Below, in pieces: positions 52,083 to 60,707 of a DNA stretch of 64,000 nt. The translations under genes were made by a program, and so were the position numbers. This DNA comes from CAITSH01 sp964385505 (GTDB taxonomy: Bacteria > Pseudomonadota > Gammaproteobacteria > Burkholderiales > SG8-39): NCBI GenBank assembly GCA_964385505.1, contig CAYLPI010000001.1, forward strand, positions 33,767-97,766. The letters run 5' to 3'. The notes beneath the pieces were generated by a model, which made no database searches, was not told where the DNA came from, and worked only from the letters and a program-made list of their open reading frames with translations. Numbering within the stretch: position 1 is the first letter of the stretch; every line of letters starts with the position of its first letter.

Positions 52083-52826
52083 ATGCTGACGCTCTATCAT
52101 GATTGGGATGCATTCTGCTGCATCAAGGTGCGGTTCTGCCTTGCTGAAAAGAACCTCCCCTGGGCCGGCCACGTCATTGATCTGCAGAAGCTCGAGCAGA
52201 TGCATCCGCAATATCTGGCAATCAACCCCAATGGCGTGGTTCCGACGCTGATCCATGACGGTCATACCATCACCGAATCGACCGTCATCAATGAATACCT
52301 TGATGAGGTGTTTCCTCTCACATCACTCGTCCCTTCCGACCCGCTCGAACGGGCACAGATGCGGGTGTGGGTGAAGTTCGAGGACGACGTGCTTCACCCC
52401 TCGGTCAAGATGCCTACCTACCAGCTGATGATGCGCCATGCCTTTGCCAGGCTGCCGCGCGAGCTCGTAGCTGAACGCATCGCCGCGGCGCCTAATGCGG
52501 TGCAGAAGGAAAAGCTGCGCAAGGCCTCAGACGGAGCGCCGGTGGACGCGGCCGACGTGGACGCGGCGCGAAAGATCATGGACCAGGCGCTGGCGAAAAT
52601 GGAAGCTCGACTGTCACGTGCGTCGTGGTTTGCCGGCCGGACATTTTCCCTCGCCGATATCGCCATATCCCCCTTCATCGACCGGCTGGAGTGGCTGCAC
52701 TATGCCGGCATGTGGGATGCACGTCCGGCAATCCAGGATTGGATCACACGCATCAAGGAGCGCCCCGCCTACCGGCTCGCCATGCCCCATCTCGAGCAAA
52801 GGCTGCCGGCGCCAAGTACCGACTGA
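52083..52826 (+). CDS. Glutathione S-transferase family protein
   Basis: The 247-residue protein has the thioredoxin-like N-terminal domain (MLTLYHDWDAFCCIKVRFCLAEKNLPW; PNGVVPTLIHDG with the cis-Pro; TITESTVINEYLDEVF for the glutathione gamma-glutamyl site). The helical C-terminal domain has FSLADIAISPFIDRLEWL. The start has AGGA upstream. Bacterial GSTs of this kind act in dehalogenation, isomerisation or detoxification; the substrate is unknown. Confidence 0.93.
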   Translation: MLTLYHDWDAFCCIKVRFCLAEKNLPWAGHVIDLQKLEQMHPQYLAINPNGVVPTLIHDGHTITESTVINEYLDEVFPLTSLVPSDPLERAQMRVWVKFEDDVLHPSVKMPTYQLMMRHAFARLPRELVAERIAAAPNAVQKEKLRKASDGAPVDAADVDAARKIMDQALAKMEARLSRASWFAGRTFSLADIAISPFIDRLEWLHYAGMWDARPAIQDWITRIKERPAYRLAMPHLEQRLPAPSTD

Positions 52827-52847
52827 CAGCGGACTGACCGCGCCAAT

Positions 52848-55211
52848 CTAGGCCGCGGCGCGAACGGCGCGCAATATGTCTTCGGGCGTGATCGGCGTGG
52901 CGTTGAACTCGGCGCGAAACGCCGACAGCGCATCGGCCACCGCGTTGGCAATCGCCACCGGCGGCGCGATGGCGCCGCCCTCGCCAAGGCCTTTCACGCC
53001 CAGCGGATTGAGCGGCGAAGGCGACTCCTGGTGCAGAACCGCGATATGCGGCACGTCGCTGGCGGTGGGTAGCAGGTAATCCATGAAAGAGCCGGTCAGC
53101 AGTTGCCCTTCGGCGTCGTAGTTGAAGCCCTCGAACAGCGCGCCGCCTATGCCCTGCACCGCGCCGCCAATGATCTGGCCTTCGGCCAGCATCGGGTTGA
53201 CCACCACGCCGCAATCGTGGGCAATGACGTACTGCTCGAGTTTGACGTGCCCGAGCTCGATATCGACATCGACAATCACCGCGTGCGCCGCATAAGCCCA
53301 GGTCACAGTCGAAGGCTCCCAGTAATAGGTTTCTTCCAGGCCCGCATCGACGCCTTCCGGGCGCTGGTTGTCCCAGCCGGGGCGCGAGGCGCGCGCGACG
53401 TCGGCGAGGGACACCGACATGTCCGGCACACCGACCACGCCGACGCGGCCGCCGCGCAATTCGAGATCCGCCGCCGCGCATTCGAGCATATGCGAGGCAA
53501 TGGAAAAGGTCTTGCCGCGCAGGCGCTCGCTCGCCACATGGATGGCGGCGGAGAGATTCACCGTCGAGCGGCTGGCGAGGGTGCCAAAGCCCATCGGAAT
53601 CGCCGCCGTATCGGCCAGCGACAGGATCACATCCTCCGGCTTGACCTTCCACTCATCGGCGGTGATCTGCGAAAAAATCGTTTCCATGCCCTGGCCTTGC
53701 GGGCAGGAGCCGGACGAAACGTAAATCTTGCCGGAGGGATCAACGCGCACGGTCGCCCCCTCGAAGGGGCCGACGCCCGTGCCCTCGGTGTACATGCCAA
53801 GACCGAGGCCGAGGTAGCGTCCCTGCGCGCGCGCCGCCTGCTGGCGCCGGCGAAAGGCGTCGAGTCCGCCCAGATGCGCCAGCACCTTGTCGAGGGCCAT
53901 CGGGTAGTCGCCGCTGTCATAGACGATGGGCTGACCGTCGCGATAGGGGATGCCCACCGCGTAAGGCATGTCGGCCGCGGTCACCAGGTTGCGCCGGCGT
54001 ACCGCCGCCGGCTCCATGCCCAGCTCGCGCGCTACCAAGTCCATCATGCGCTCGATTACCTGCACCGCCTCGGGCCGCCCGGCGCCGCGATACGGCGCAT
54101 TGGGCACCTTGTTGGTGGCCACCACTTTTGCCGTGACGGAAAAATGATCCACCTTGTACGGCCCGACAAGGTGCGATGCGGTGTTGTAGGGAATACCTAT
54201 GCCGACCGGATTCCATGCGCCGCAGTCCATGACCATGGCGTCGCGAAAGGCGAGGATCTTGCCGCTGTCGTCAAAGGCCATTTCGGCATCGTGCACCTGG
54301 TCGCGCGAATGGCAGGCACTTTGCAGGTGTTCGCGGCGGTCCTCTATCCACTTGAGCGGCTTGCCGATGCGCCGCGCGAGATAGGGCAGCAACAGGTCTT
54401 CCGGATAGACATGGCCCTTGCCGCCGAAGCCGCCGCCCACATCCAGCGCGACGCAGCGCACCCGCGCCTCGGTCATGCCCAGAGTCAGCGCCGCTTCGCG
54501 CCGCACCCAGTGCACCACTTGCGTCGATGACCAGATCGTCACCGCATCGGTGCGCGCCTCGTGCGCCGCGGCCACGCCGCGGCATTCCATGGGAACGGCG
54601 GCATAGCGATGGTGGCGGAAACGCCGCTTGATGGAACGCGGCTTGCCGGCAAACAGCGCGGCGACATCGCCCTTGGCGACGGAGAACTCGGCCAGCAGAT
54701 TGGTGCCGTTTTGCTCGTGCAGCACCGCCGCACCAGGCTCCAGCGCCGCCTCGGCATCGATTACGGCCGGCAGGAATTCGTATTCGATCACGGCAAGGTC
54801 GACCGCATCCTCGGCCATGTAGCGGTCTTCGGCGACGATCACCGCCACCGCTTCGCCGACATGCCTCACCTTTTCCCAGGCAAGCAGCGGCTGGCGCGGG
54901 TCGAAAATCCTGTGCGGGACGGTGGTGCGCCATTTTTGCGGCAGCGGCAACTGCTGGTCCTGCACCGGCGGAATTTCCTTCGCCAGTTCCAGCCCGCTCA
55001 TGACGAAATGCACGCCCGGCGAGGCCGCAGCGCGCGACAAGTCCACCGACTTGATCCTCGCATGGGCGACCGAGCTGCGCACGAAAGCCACGTGCAACAT
55101 ACCCGGCAGCATGAAGTCGGCGATGAACTGGCCTTTGCCGCGCAGCAGGCGCTGATCCTCGCGCCGCAGGATCGATTGCCCGACAAAATCCGTTTCCAAG
55201 CGCTTGTTCAT
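52848..55211 (-). CDS. Molybdenum hydroxylase large subunit, cluster 2
   Basis: The 787-residue molybdopterin subunit starts MNKRLETDFVGQSILRREDQ. It carries FVRSSVAHARI, the molybdopterin motifs LDVGGGFGGKGHVYPED and NAPYRGAGRPEAVQVIERMM, and the catalytic Glu in LGVKGLGEGGAIAPP (E744). Like the first one, it lacks the CoxL AYxCSFR loop. It is transcribed away from its FAD and FeS partners (55303 and 56174), with 91 bp between the divergent starts. The likely reaction is hydroxylation of an N-heteroaromatic ring or an aldehyde. Confidence 0.94.
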   Translation of the reverse strand: MNKRLETDFVGQSILRREDQRLLRGKGQFIADFMLPGMLHVAFVRSSVAHARIKSVDLSRAAASPGVHFVMSGLELAKEIPPVQDQQLPLPQKWRTTVPHRIFDPRQPLLAWEKVRHVGEAVAVIVAEDRYMAEDAVDLAVIEYEFLPAVIDAEAALEPGAAVLHEQNGTNLLAEFSVAKGDVAALFAGKPRSIKRRFRHHRYAAVPMECRGVAAAHEARTDAVTIWSSTQVVHWVRREAALTLGMTEARVRCVALDVGGGFGGKGHVYPEDLLLPYLARRIGKPLKWIEDRREHLQSACHSRDQVHDAEMAFDDSGKILAFRDAMVMDCGAWNPVGIGIPYNTASHLVGPYKVDHFSVTAKVVATNKVPNAPYRGAGRPEAVQVIERMMDLVARELGMEPAAVRRRNLVTAADMPYAVGIPYRDGQPIVYDSGDYPMALDKVLAHLGGLDAFRRRQQAARAQGRYLGLGLGMYTEGTGVGPFEGATVRVDPSGKIYVSSGSCPQGQGMETIFSQITADEWKVKPEDVILSLADTAAIPMGFGTLASRSTVNLSAAIHVASERLRGKTFSIASHMLECAAADLELRGGRVGVVGVPDMSVSLADVARASRPGWDNQRPEGVDAGLEETYYWEPSTVTWAYAAHAVIVDVDIELGHVKLEQYVIAHDCGVVVNPMLAEGQIIGGAVQGIGGALFEGFNYDAEGQLLTGSFMDYLLPTASDVPHIAVLHQESPSPLNPLGVKGLGEGGAIAPPVAIANAVADALSAFRAEFNATPITPEDILRAVRAAA

Positions 55212-55302
55212 ATCGTCGGTCTTTGCCCGTGTTATTTGTGGCGCGAGGGCAAAATATACATACAATACTCGGACAGATGCAAGAAAACAGGGAGCACCCA
55301 GT

Positions 55303-56181
55303 TTGAAACCGCCACGATTCGCCTATCACGCACCGGAGCAATTGGACCAGGCGGTACAATTGCTCGAACGCTACGCCGGCAACGCGCGCCTGCTCTCGGG
55401 CGGCCAGAGCCTGGTGCCGATGCTCAATTTCCGCCTGCTCTCTCCCGAAGCCCTCATCGACCTGCGCCGCGTGCCCGGGCTTGCCGATATCCGGGTCGAG
55501 AACGACACCGTCTGCATCGGCGCGATGACGCGCCAGCGCGCAGCGGAGAACTCGATGCTGGTCTCCGAACACCTGCCGCTGATGATCGAAGCCCTCGGCT
55601 GGGTCGGCCACCTGCCGACGCGTTCGCGCGGCACCATCGGTGGTTCCATCGCCCACGCCGACCCGAGCGCGGAACTGCCGATGACGCTGCTGGCGCTTGA
55701 CGGCGCGGTCGTCGCCAGCGGCAGCAGCGGCACGCGCACCATCGCCGCCGACGACTTGTTCAGCTCTTTTTTTTCGACCACGCTTTCGCCGACCGAGGTG
55801 TTGAGCGAAATCCGCATTCCGCGCATGGCGGCAAAAAGCGGCCATGCCATCGAGGAATACGCGCGCCGCAAGGGCGACTTCGCCATCGTCGGCATCGCCG
55901 CGGTGCTAGAGGGCAGCGCCGGCGCCTGTTCGCGCGCGCGCCTTGTGTCCGCCGGTGTCGGCGGGCGGCCGTTGCGTTTGCGCGCCGCCGAGGACTTGTT
56001 GGTGAGCGGCGGGCTGTCGGCGGGCAACATCGCCAAAGCCGCGCAGGTGGCGCAGGACAGCGTCGACCCCACGTCCGATCCCAACGCCTCGGCCGATTAC
56101 CGCCGCCAGCTTACGGGCGTGCTTGCCGGCCGTGCCCTCAAGCGCGCCGCGCGCATGCTGGAGAATTCGCACCATGGATGA
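55303..56181 (+). CDS. Molybdenum hydroxylase FAD-binding (medium) subunit
   Basis: The 292-residue CoxM-type subunit passes electrons from the FeS centres to FAD and the acceptor. Motifs are LLSGGQSLVPMLNFRLLSP (FAD pyrophosphate loop) and TRSRGTIGGSIAHADPSAELP (the TIGGxxxxxxxxxD second loop). The start is a TTG at 55303 with GGGAG 8 nt upstream; extending upstream would run into the divergent gene's start. It overlaps the FeS subunit by 8 nt. Confidence 0.93.
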   Translation: MKPPRFAYHAPEQLDQAVQLLERYAGNARLLSGGQSLVPMLNFRLLSPEALIDLRRVPGLADIRVENDTVCIGAMTRQRAAENSMLVSEHLPLMIEALGWVGHLPTRSRGTIGGSIAHADPSAELPMTLLALDGAVVASGSSGTRTIAADDLFSSFFSTTLSPTEVLSEIRIPRMAAKSGHAIEEYARRKGDFAIVGIAAVLEGSAGACSRARLVSAGVGGRPLRLRAAEDLLVSGGLSAGNIAKAAQVAQDSVDPTSDPNASADYRRQLTGVLAGRALKRAARMLENSHHG

Positions 56182-56656
56182 CCACGTCGACATCAGCCTG
56201 ACCATCAACGGCAAGCCGCGCCGCGGACGTTGCGAGCCGCGCAAACTGCTGGTCGATTTCATTCGCGAAGACCTCGGGCTGACCGGCACCCACGCCGGTT
56301 GTGAACACGGCATCTGCGGCGCCTGCACCATCCTGTTTGACGGCCAGGCGAGCCGCTCCTGCACCACTCTCGCGGTTCAGGCCGATGGCGCAACCCTGGT
56401 CACCGTCGAAGGCCTCGCCAACGGCGACAAGCTGCACCCGCTGCAGCAGGCCTTTCACGAACATCATGCGCTGCAATGCGGATTTTGCACGCCGGGCATG
56501 CTGATCACCGCGCTTGACCTGCTCAATACGATTCCCAATCCCTCGGAAACGCAGATCCGCGAAGGCATGTCGGCGGTGCTGTGCCGCTGCACCGGTTATG
56601 AGGGCATCGTGAATGCGGTCGCCGCCGTCGCCGGCAAGCTGGAAAATGCGGACTGA
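56174..56656 (+). CDS. Molybdenum hydroxylase [2Fe-2S] (small) subunit
   Basis: The 160-residue subunit carries both [2Fe-2S] clusters. The plant-ferredoxin-type site is C43, C48, C51, C63 (AGCEHGICGACTILFDG...SC). The second, four-helix site is C102, C105, C137, C139 (QCGFCTPGM...LCRCTGY). All eight ligands are intact. It precedes the nitrile hydratase beta gene by only 6 bp. Confidence 0.95.
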   Translation: MDDHVDISLTINGKPRRGRCEPRKLLVDFIREDLGLTGTHAGCEHGICGACTILFDGQASRSCTTLAVQADGATLVTVEGLANGDKLHPLQQAFHEHHALQCGFCTPGMLITALDLLNTIPNPSETQIREGMSAVLCRCTGYEGIVNAVAAVAGKLENAD

Positions 56657-56662
56657 GGCGGC

Positions 56663-57292
56663 ATGAACGAGGCCGGACGGCGCGGGCACGACATCGGCGG
56701 TAAAGACGCCGGATGCTGCGAGCGCGACGAGCATGAGTTGCAAGCCTGGGAACGCCGCGCGGACGCCCTTGGCGAAGTGATCTGGGGCAAAGCCGCGCTG
56801 ATCAAGGTGGATGAATTGCGGCGTCTGCGCGAGGACCTCGGCCCGAACGCGTATGACGACCTGGGCTACTACGAACGCTGGATGCACTCGCTGGCGCAGG
56901 GCCTGATCGAGCACGGTGTCTTTACCGTTGAGGAGCTGGCGCGGGCGATGTCAGGACTGGAGGCGCTCCCGGCGCAACCGGCCGGCGCCCAAGGCCCGGC
57001 CCGCCTGGATGCACTGTTCGGCCCCGGAACCGCAGTGCGCGTAATAGCCGCAGATGCGCCCGGCCATATCCGGACCCCCTGGTATTGCCGGGGGAAACGC
57101 GGAACGATTGTCGAGTTGTGCGGCTTTTTCCCCAACCCGGAGGAACTGGCCTACGCGCGCGAAGGCGCGCCTTTGCAGCCGTTATACCGGGTCGCCTTCA
57201 GTGCCGCGCAGTTGTGGCCGGATACCCCGGCAAACGACAAGGACCAGCTTGAGATCGACATTTATCAACACTGGCTGGAGCGCACCTCGTGA
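56663..57292 (+). CDS. Nitrile hydratase beta subunit
   Basis: Nitrile hydratase converts nitriles to amides. The 209-residue beta subunit has the family's helical N-terminal part (GHDIGGKDAGCCERDEHE, YYERWMHSLAQGLIEHGVFT) and the C-terminal SH3-like barrel (GTAVRVIAADAPGHIRTPWY, RGKRGTIVELCGFFPNPEE, YRVAFSAAQLWPDT). It overlaps the alpha subunit start by 4 nt. The beta-before-alpha order is typical of cobalt enzymes. The N-terminal CC pair is unusual. Confidence 0.9.
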   Translation: MNEAGRRGHDIGGKDAGCCERDEHELQAWERRADALGEVIWGKAALIKVDELRRLREDLGPNAYDDLGYYERWMHSLAQGLIEHGVFTVEELARAMSGLEALPAQPAGAQGPARLDALFGPGTAVRVIAADAPGHIRTPWYCRGKRGTIVELCGFFPNPEELAYAREGAPLQPLYRVAFSAAQLWPDTPANDKDQLEIDIYQHWLERTS

Positions 57293-57921
57293 AGGAAGCG
57301 CAAGTGGACGCATCCCCTGACCCGGCCGGAAGCCGCGACAAGTCGCGCGACCAGGGCTACTACCCGCGCATGCAGACGGCGGTGGAAGCATTGCTGATCC
57401 TGAAGGGCATCATCAGTCCCGCCGACGTCGAGCGGGAAGTCGAGAAAATGGCGGGTCGCGACTACCGGAGCGGTGCGCGCATGGTGGCCCGCGCCTGGCA
57501 GGACCCCGGCTATCGCCTGCGCCTGCTGGCCGATGGTGCGGCCGCCGCGCGTGAACTCGGCATGGACGTCGGGCAGCTGCGCCTCATCGTGCTCGAGAAC
57601 ACAGCGCAGGTCCATCACGTCATCGTGTGCACGCTGTGCTCGTGTTATCCGCGCGCCCTGCTGGGCATTCCGCCGGGCTGGTACAAAAGCCGCGAATATC
57701 GCAGCCGCGTCGTCCGGGAACCGCGTGCGATATTGTCCGAGTTCGGCACGCAACTTCCCGAGTCGGTGCAAATCCGCGTGCACGACTCCATCGCCGACCA
57801 GCGCTACATGGTGCTGCCGTTGCGCCCTGAAGGCACTGAAGCGCTGGATGAGGGCGCTCTCGCGTCGCTGGTCACGCGCGACAGCCTGATCGGGGTCGGG
57901 CTGGCCAGGCTCCCCGAATGA
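57289..57921 (+). CDS. Nitrile hydratase alpha subunit, cobalt type
   Basis: The 210-residue metal-binding subunit has the claw motif VCTLCSC with ligands C114, C117 and C119. Threonine in CTLCSC indicates cobalt, against CSLCSC of iron enzymes. WYKSREYRSRVVREPRAILSEFG is the conserved interface region. The same motif occurs in the thiocyanate hydrolase gamma subunit, so that activity cannot be excluded. No activator (P14K/NhlE-type) or amidase gene follows; the gene ends 20 bp from the opposing ABC permease. Confidence 0.92.
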   Translation: MKEAQVDASPDPAGSRDKSRDQGYYPRMQTAVEALLILKGIISPADVEREVEKMAGRDYRSGARMVARAWQDPGYRLRLLADGAAAARELGMDVGQLRLIVLENTAQVHHVIVCTLCSCYPRALLGIPPGWYKSREYRSRVVREPRAILSEFGTQLPESVQIRVHDSIADQRYMVLPLRPEGTEALDEGALASLVTRDSLIGVGLARLPE

Positions 57922-57941
57922 TCCGCGGACTTCACGCGCCG

Positions 57942-58748
57942 CTACAATCCGCCCTGTACCACCGGCACATCGCCGTGCACACTGCGCTGCGACACATGCC
58001 AGGGCAGCAGCAGCGATTCGGCCACATCGACCATGTAAAACAGGATGGTGCCGAGCAACGCGAGGAGCATAAGCGCGACAAACACCCGCGGCGTGTCGAA
58101 GTTGCCCTGGCTGAGCAGGATGATGTGGCCGAGGCCGATCGAGCCCGCGACGAATTCGCCGACGATGGCGCCCACCAGCGCAAAGGAAATCGCCACCTTC
58201 ATGCCGGCGAATATAGACGGCAGCGCATTTGGGAAGCGGATCTTCAATAGGATCTTGAAGCTCGAGGCGCGGCAGGACTTGGCGAGGTTGATCATCTCGG
58301 GGTCAACCGATTTCAAGCCCAGCACGGTGTCGATGACGATGGGGAAAATCGCGATCATTATCGAGATGGCGATTTTCGGTTCGGTGCCGGTGCCAAGCCA
58401 GATCACGAACAGCGGCGCGAGGGCGACCTTGGGCACTGCGTTGAGGGACACCAGCATCGCCGAGAGCACGCGGTCAAGGAATTTCGAATAGACGATGCCC
58501 ACGGCGCAGGCGATGCCGCCGATCACCGCCACGATAAAACCGACAAAGGTGATCAGCAGCGTGTAGCCGCTGTGCTTCATGAAATACGCCGGCGCCGACA
58601 GGAAGTCCTTTATCACCGCGCTTGGCGCGGGCAGGATGAATGGCCGGATGGCCAGCGCCCAGCAGAGCACCTCCCATACGGCCAGCATCACCGCCAGCAC
58701 CACCAGTACCGAACGCATGCGTTCGCTTCGATCCCACCACGCGCTCAT
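57942..58748 (-). CDS. ABC transporter permease (SsuC/TauC type), importer 2
   Basis: The 268-residue inner-membrane permease has about six hydrophobic segments, the loop NALPSIFAGMKVAISFALVGAIVGEFV and the region SLNAVPKVALAPLFVIWLGTG. It closely resembles the permease at 47145 but is not identical, so the two importers are paralogues. The start at 58748 lies 1 nt after the ATPase stop. It is the last gene of the leftward hyuA-hyuB-SBP-ATPase-permease run. Confidence 0.94.
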   Translation of the reverse strand: MSAWWDRSERMRSVLVVLAVMLAVWEVLCWALAIRPFILPAPSAVIKDFLSAPAYFMKHSGYTLLITFVGFIVAVIGGIACAVGIVYSKFLDRVLSAMLVSLNAVPKVALAPLFVIWLGTGTEPKIAISIMIAIFPIVIDTVLGLKSVDPEMINLAKSCRASSFKILLKIRFPNALPSIFAGMKVAISFALVGAIVGEFVAGSIGLGHIILLSQGNFDTPRVFVALMLLALLGTILFYMVDVAESLLLPWHVSQRSVHGDVPVVQGGL

Positions 58749-58749
58749 G

Positions 58750-59535
58750 TCAACTGTCCTTGAGAACGCCCATGACCGTGAACAGCTCGCGGATGTGGGC
58801 GGTATAACGGCCGAATTCAGGGGTTTCGCGCACCGACAGCGCACGCGGGCGCGGCAGGTCGACGCTGATGATCTCGGCGATCCGGCCCGGATTGCGCGAC
58901 ATCACCACGACGCGGTCGGACAAATAGACTGCCTCGGTGATCGAATGGGTGATGAACAGCACGGTCTTGCGGTTTTCCGTCCACATGCGCTGCAGTTCGA
59001 GGTTCAGTTCGTCGCGCGTCATCGCATCAAGCGCGCCGAAGGGCTCGTCCATGAGCAGCAGTTCGGGGTCGACGAGCAGCGCGCGGCAGATCGAGGCGCG
59101 CTGGCGCATGCCACCGGAGAGCTCCCACGGGAAGCGCCTGGCGAATTCCTCCAGGCCAAAGAGCTTCAGCAGTTGCATCGCGCGCGGCTCGTACTGCGCG
59201 CGCGACAGATTGCGAAACTCGGCGGTGACCAGCACGTTATCGAGGATGGTGCGCCAGTCGAGCAGCACGTCACGCTGGAACACGATGCCCATGTTGTCCG
59301 GTGGGCCTGCGACCGTCACCCCGCCGATGGAAATGGAGCCTCCGGTAATGCCCTCGAGCGCCGCGAGGCACTTCAGCAGGGTGCTCTTGCCGCAGCCGCT
59401 GGGCCCCAGGACACTGACGAATTCGTGTTGCGCAATATCGAGCGAAATGCCCTCGAGCGCCTTGACCGGACCGCGCGGCGAGGCGTAGGTCTTGTCAAGG
59501 CGCTCGATGCGTATGTACTTGTCAGCGTCAGCCAT
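58750..59535 (-). CDS. ABC transporter ATP-binding protein, importer 2
   Basis: The 261-residue ATPase has Walker A GPSGCGKST, IVFQRDVLLDWRTI, signature LSGGMRQR, Walker B LLLMDEPFGALDAMTRDEL and switch His FITHSITEAVYL. It is closely similar to the importer 1 ATPase (47927), including the DRVVVMS...PGRI segment, which supports a shared origin. Confidence 0.95.
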   Translation of the reverse strand: MADADKYIRIERLDKTYASPRGPVKALEGISLDIAQHEFVSVLGPSGCGKSTLLKCLAALEGITGGSISIGGVTVAGPPDNMGIVFQRDVLLDWRTILDNVLVTAEFRNLSRAQYEPRAMQLLKLFGLEEFARRFPWELSGGMRQRASICRALLVDPELLLMDEPFGALDAMTRDELNLELQRMWTENRKTVLFITHSITEAVYLSDRVVVMSRNPGRIAEIISVDLPRPRALSVRETPEFGRYTAHIRELFTVMGVLKDS

Positions 59536-59607
59536 AAGTGGATATCGGCCCGGCCGGGGTTTGCCGCGGCCGGCCGGGAAGCAGGCCCGCTCCCGCGTGC
59601 CGAGCGC

Positions 59608-60618
59608 TCAATCCACGAACTGGTTGGTGTAGTACTCGGACGGCTTGCGTCCGGCCTTGATCGCCCCGGCCGTTTCCATCGACTTGATCGCCGCAACCCA
59701 GTCGGCCTCGGCCTGCCAGCCAAAGCGCTTGCCCTTGGTGTTGGGCGTGTCAAAGAATTCGCGATAGGCGACGATCTGGCCGCGCAGCAGGTCGGCGTCG
59801 AGCTTGGCCTGGGGCCGTTCGCTCATGATGGCCTTCACGCCCTCCTCGAGGTTGGCCGGGCTCTGGTAGATGTACTCCCAGGCGCGGATATTGACCTGTA
59901 CCAACTTACGCAGCACCGCCGGACGTTTCTTGATTGTCTCTTCGTTTGACACCAGCCCGAAGCTCGGGAACACGATGCCGGCATCGCCCGCGAGCAACGC
60001 GCGCGAGGGCCGCGACTTGGCCACCATCGGCACGCCGAACGGGCCCATCGAGAGAAAGCCGTCGGCGTTGCCAGACGCATAGGTGGCGACCATGGCCGGC
60101 GGTGCCACCATGGTGACGGCAAACTGGTCCTCGGTCAGGCCGGCGCCCTTGGCGAAACTCTTGATAAAGGGCACCCAGGGGCTGCCGGTAAATGATACGA
60201 ACTTCTTGCCCGCCAGCTCCTTGAAGCTCTTGGGGCCGGTGGCCGCATCGACCATGACCGCAAGGTCGCCCTTGCGCGCGAAGCCGGCGATGCCGACCAC
60301 GGGCAGGCCGTTTTCACGCGCCAGCGCCATGGGACCGAGTTGTACTGCGGCGACCTCGACCTTGCCGGCACCGACCAACTGGATGCCTGGCAGCGTGCCG
60401 GTGCCGTCCTCTATGGTCACATCGAGCCCTTGTTCGGCAAACCAGCCCTTGCTCTTGGCAAGGTGCAGCGCCGCCTGGATGCCCCAGGGCGTGAAATCAA
60501 GCCTGACGGTGATCTTCTCTGGAGCCTGCGCGCCGGCCGTTGTGGCCGAGAGCAGCAGCGCCGCGCCCACCAGTGCAGCGCCTACCGACTTTAACAAACC
60601 TGATGCCGTATGTTTCAT
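59608..60618 (-). CDS. ABC transporter substrate-binding protein (NMT1/SsuA-like), importer 2
   Basis: The 336-residue periplasmic receptor has a signal peptide (MKHTASGLLKSVGAALVGAA...GAQA). The mature part opens KITVRLDFTPWGIQAALHLA, with KSKGWFAEQGLDVTIEDGTG. It ends GRKPSEYYTNQFVD, similar to the SADFYTNKFLPQ end of importer 1's receptor. It follows hyuB by 89 bp, which links the importer to the hydantoinase-type enzyme. Confidence 0.93.
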   Translation of the reverse strand: MKHTASGLLKSVGAALVGAALLLSATTAGAQAPEKITVRLDFTPWGIQAALHLAKSKGWFAEQGLDVTIEDGTGTLPGIQLVGAGKVEVAAVQLGPMALARENGLPVVGIAGFARKGDLAVMVDAATGPKSFKELAGKKFVSFTGSPWVPFIKSFAKGAGLTEDQFAVTMVAPPAMVATYASGNADGFLSMGPFGVPMVAKSRPSRALLAGDAGIVFPSFGLVSNEETIKKRPAVLRKLVQVNIRAWEYIYQSPANLEEGVKAIMSERPQAKLDADLLRGQIVAYREFFDTPNTKGKRFGWQAEADWVAAIKSMETAGAIKAGRKPSEYYTNQFVD

Positions 60619-60707
60619 TGCGATCTCCGTGTCTAATTTGATGCGAGTGTGAACATGCGAATATCGGTTCGAGTGACTCTACCTGCGCGCATTCCCTCAC
60701 GCAAGCT

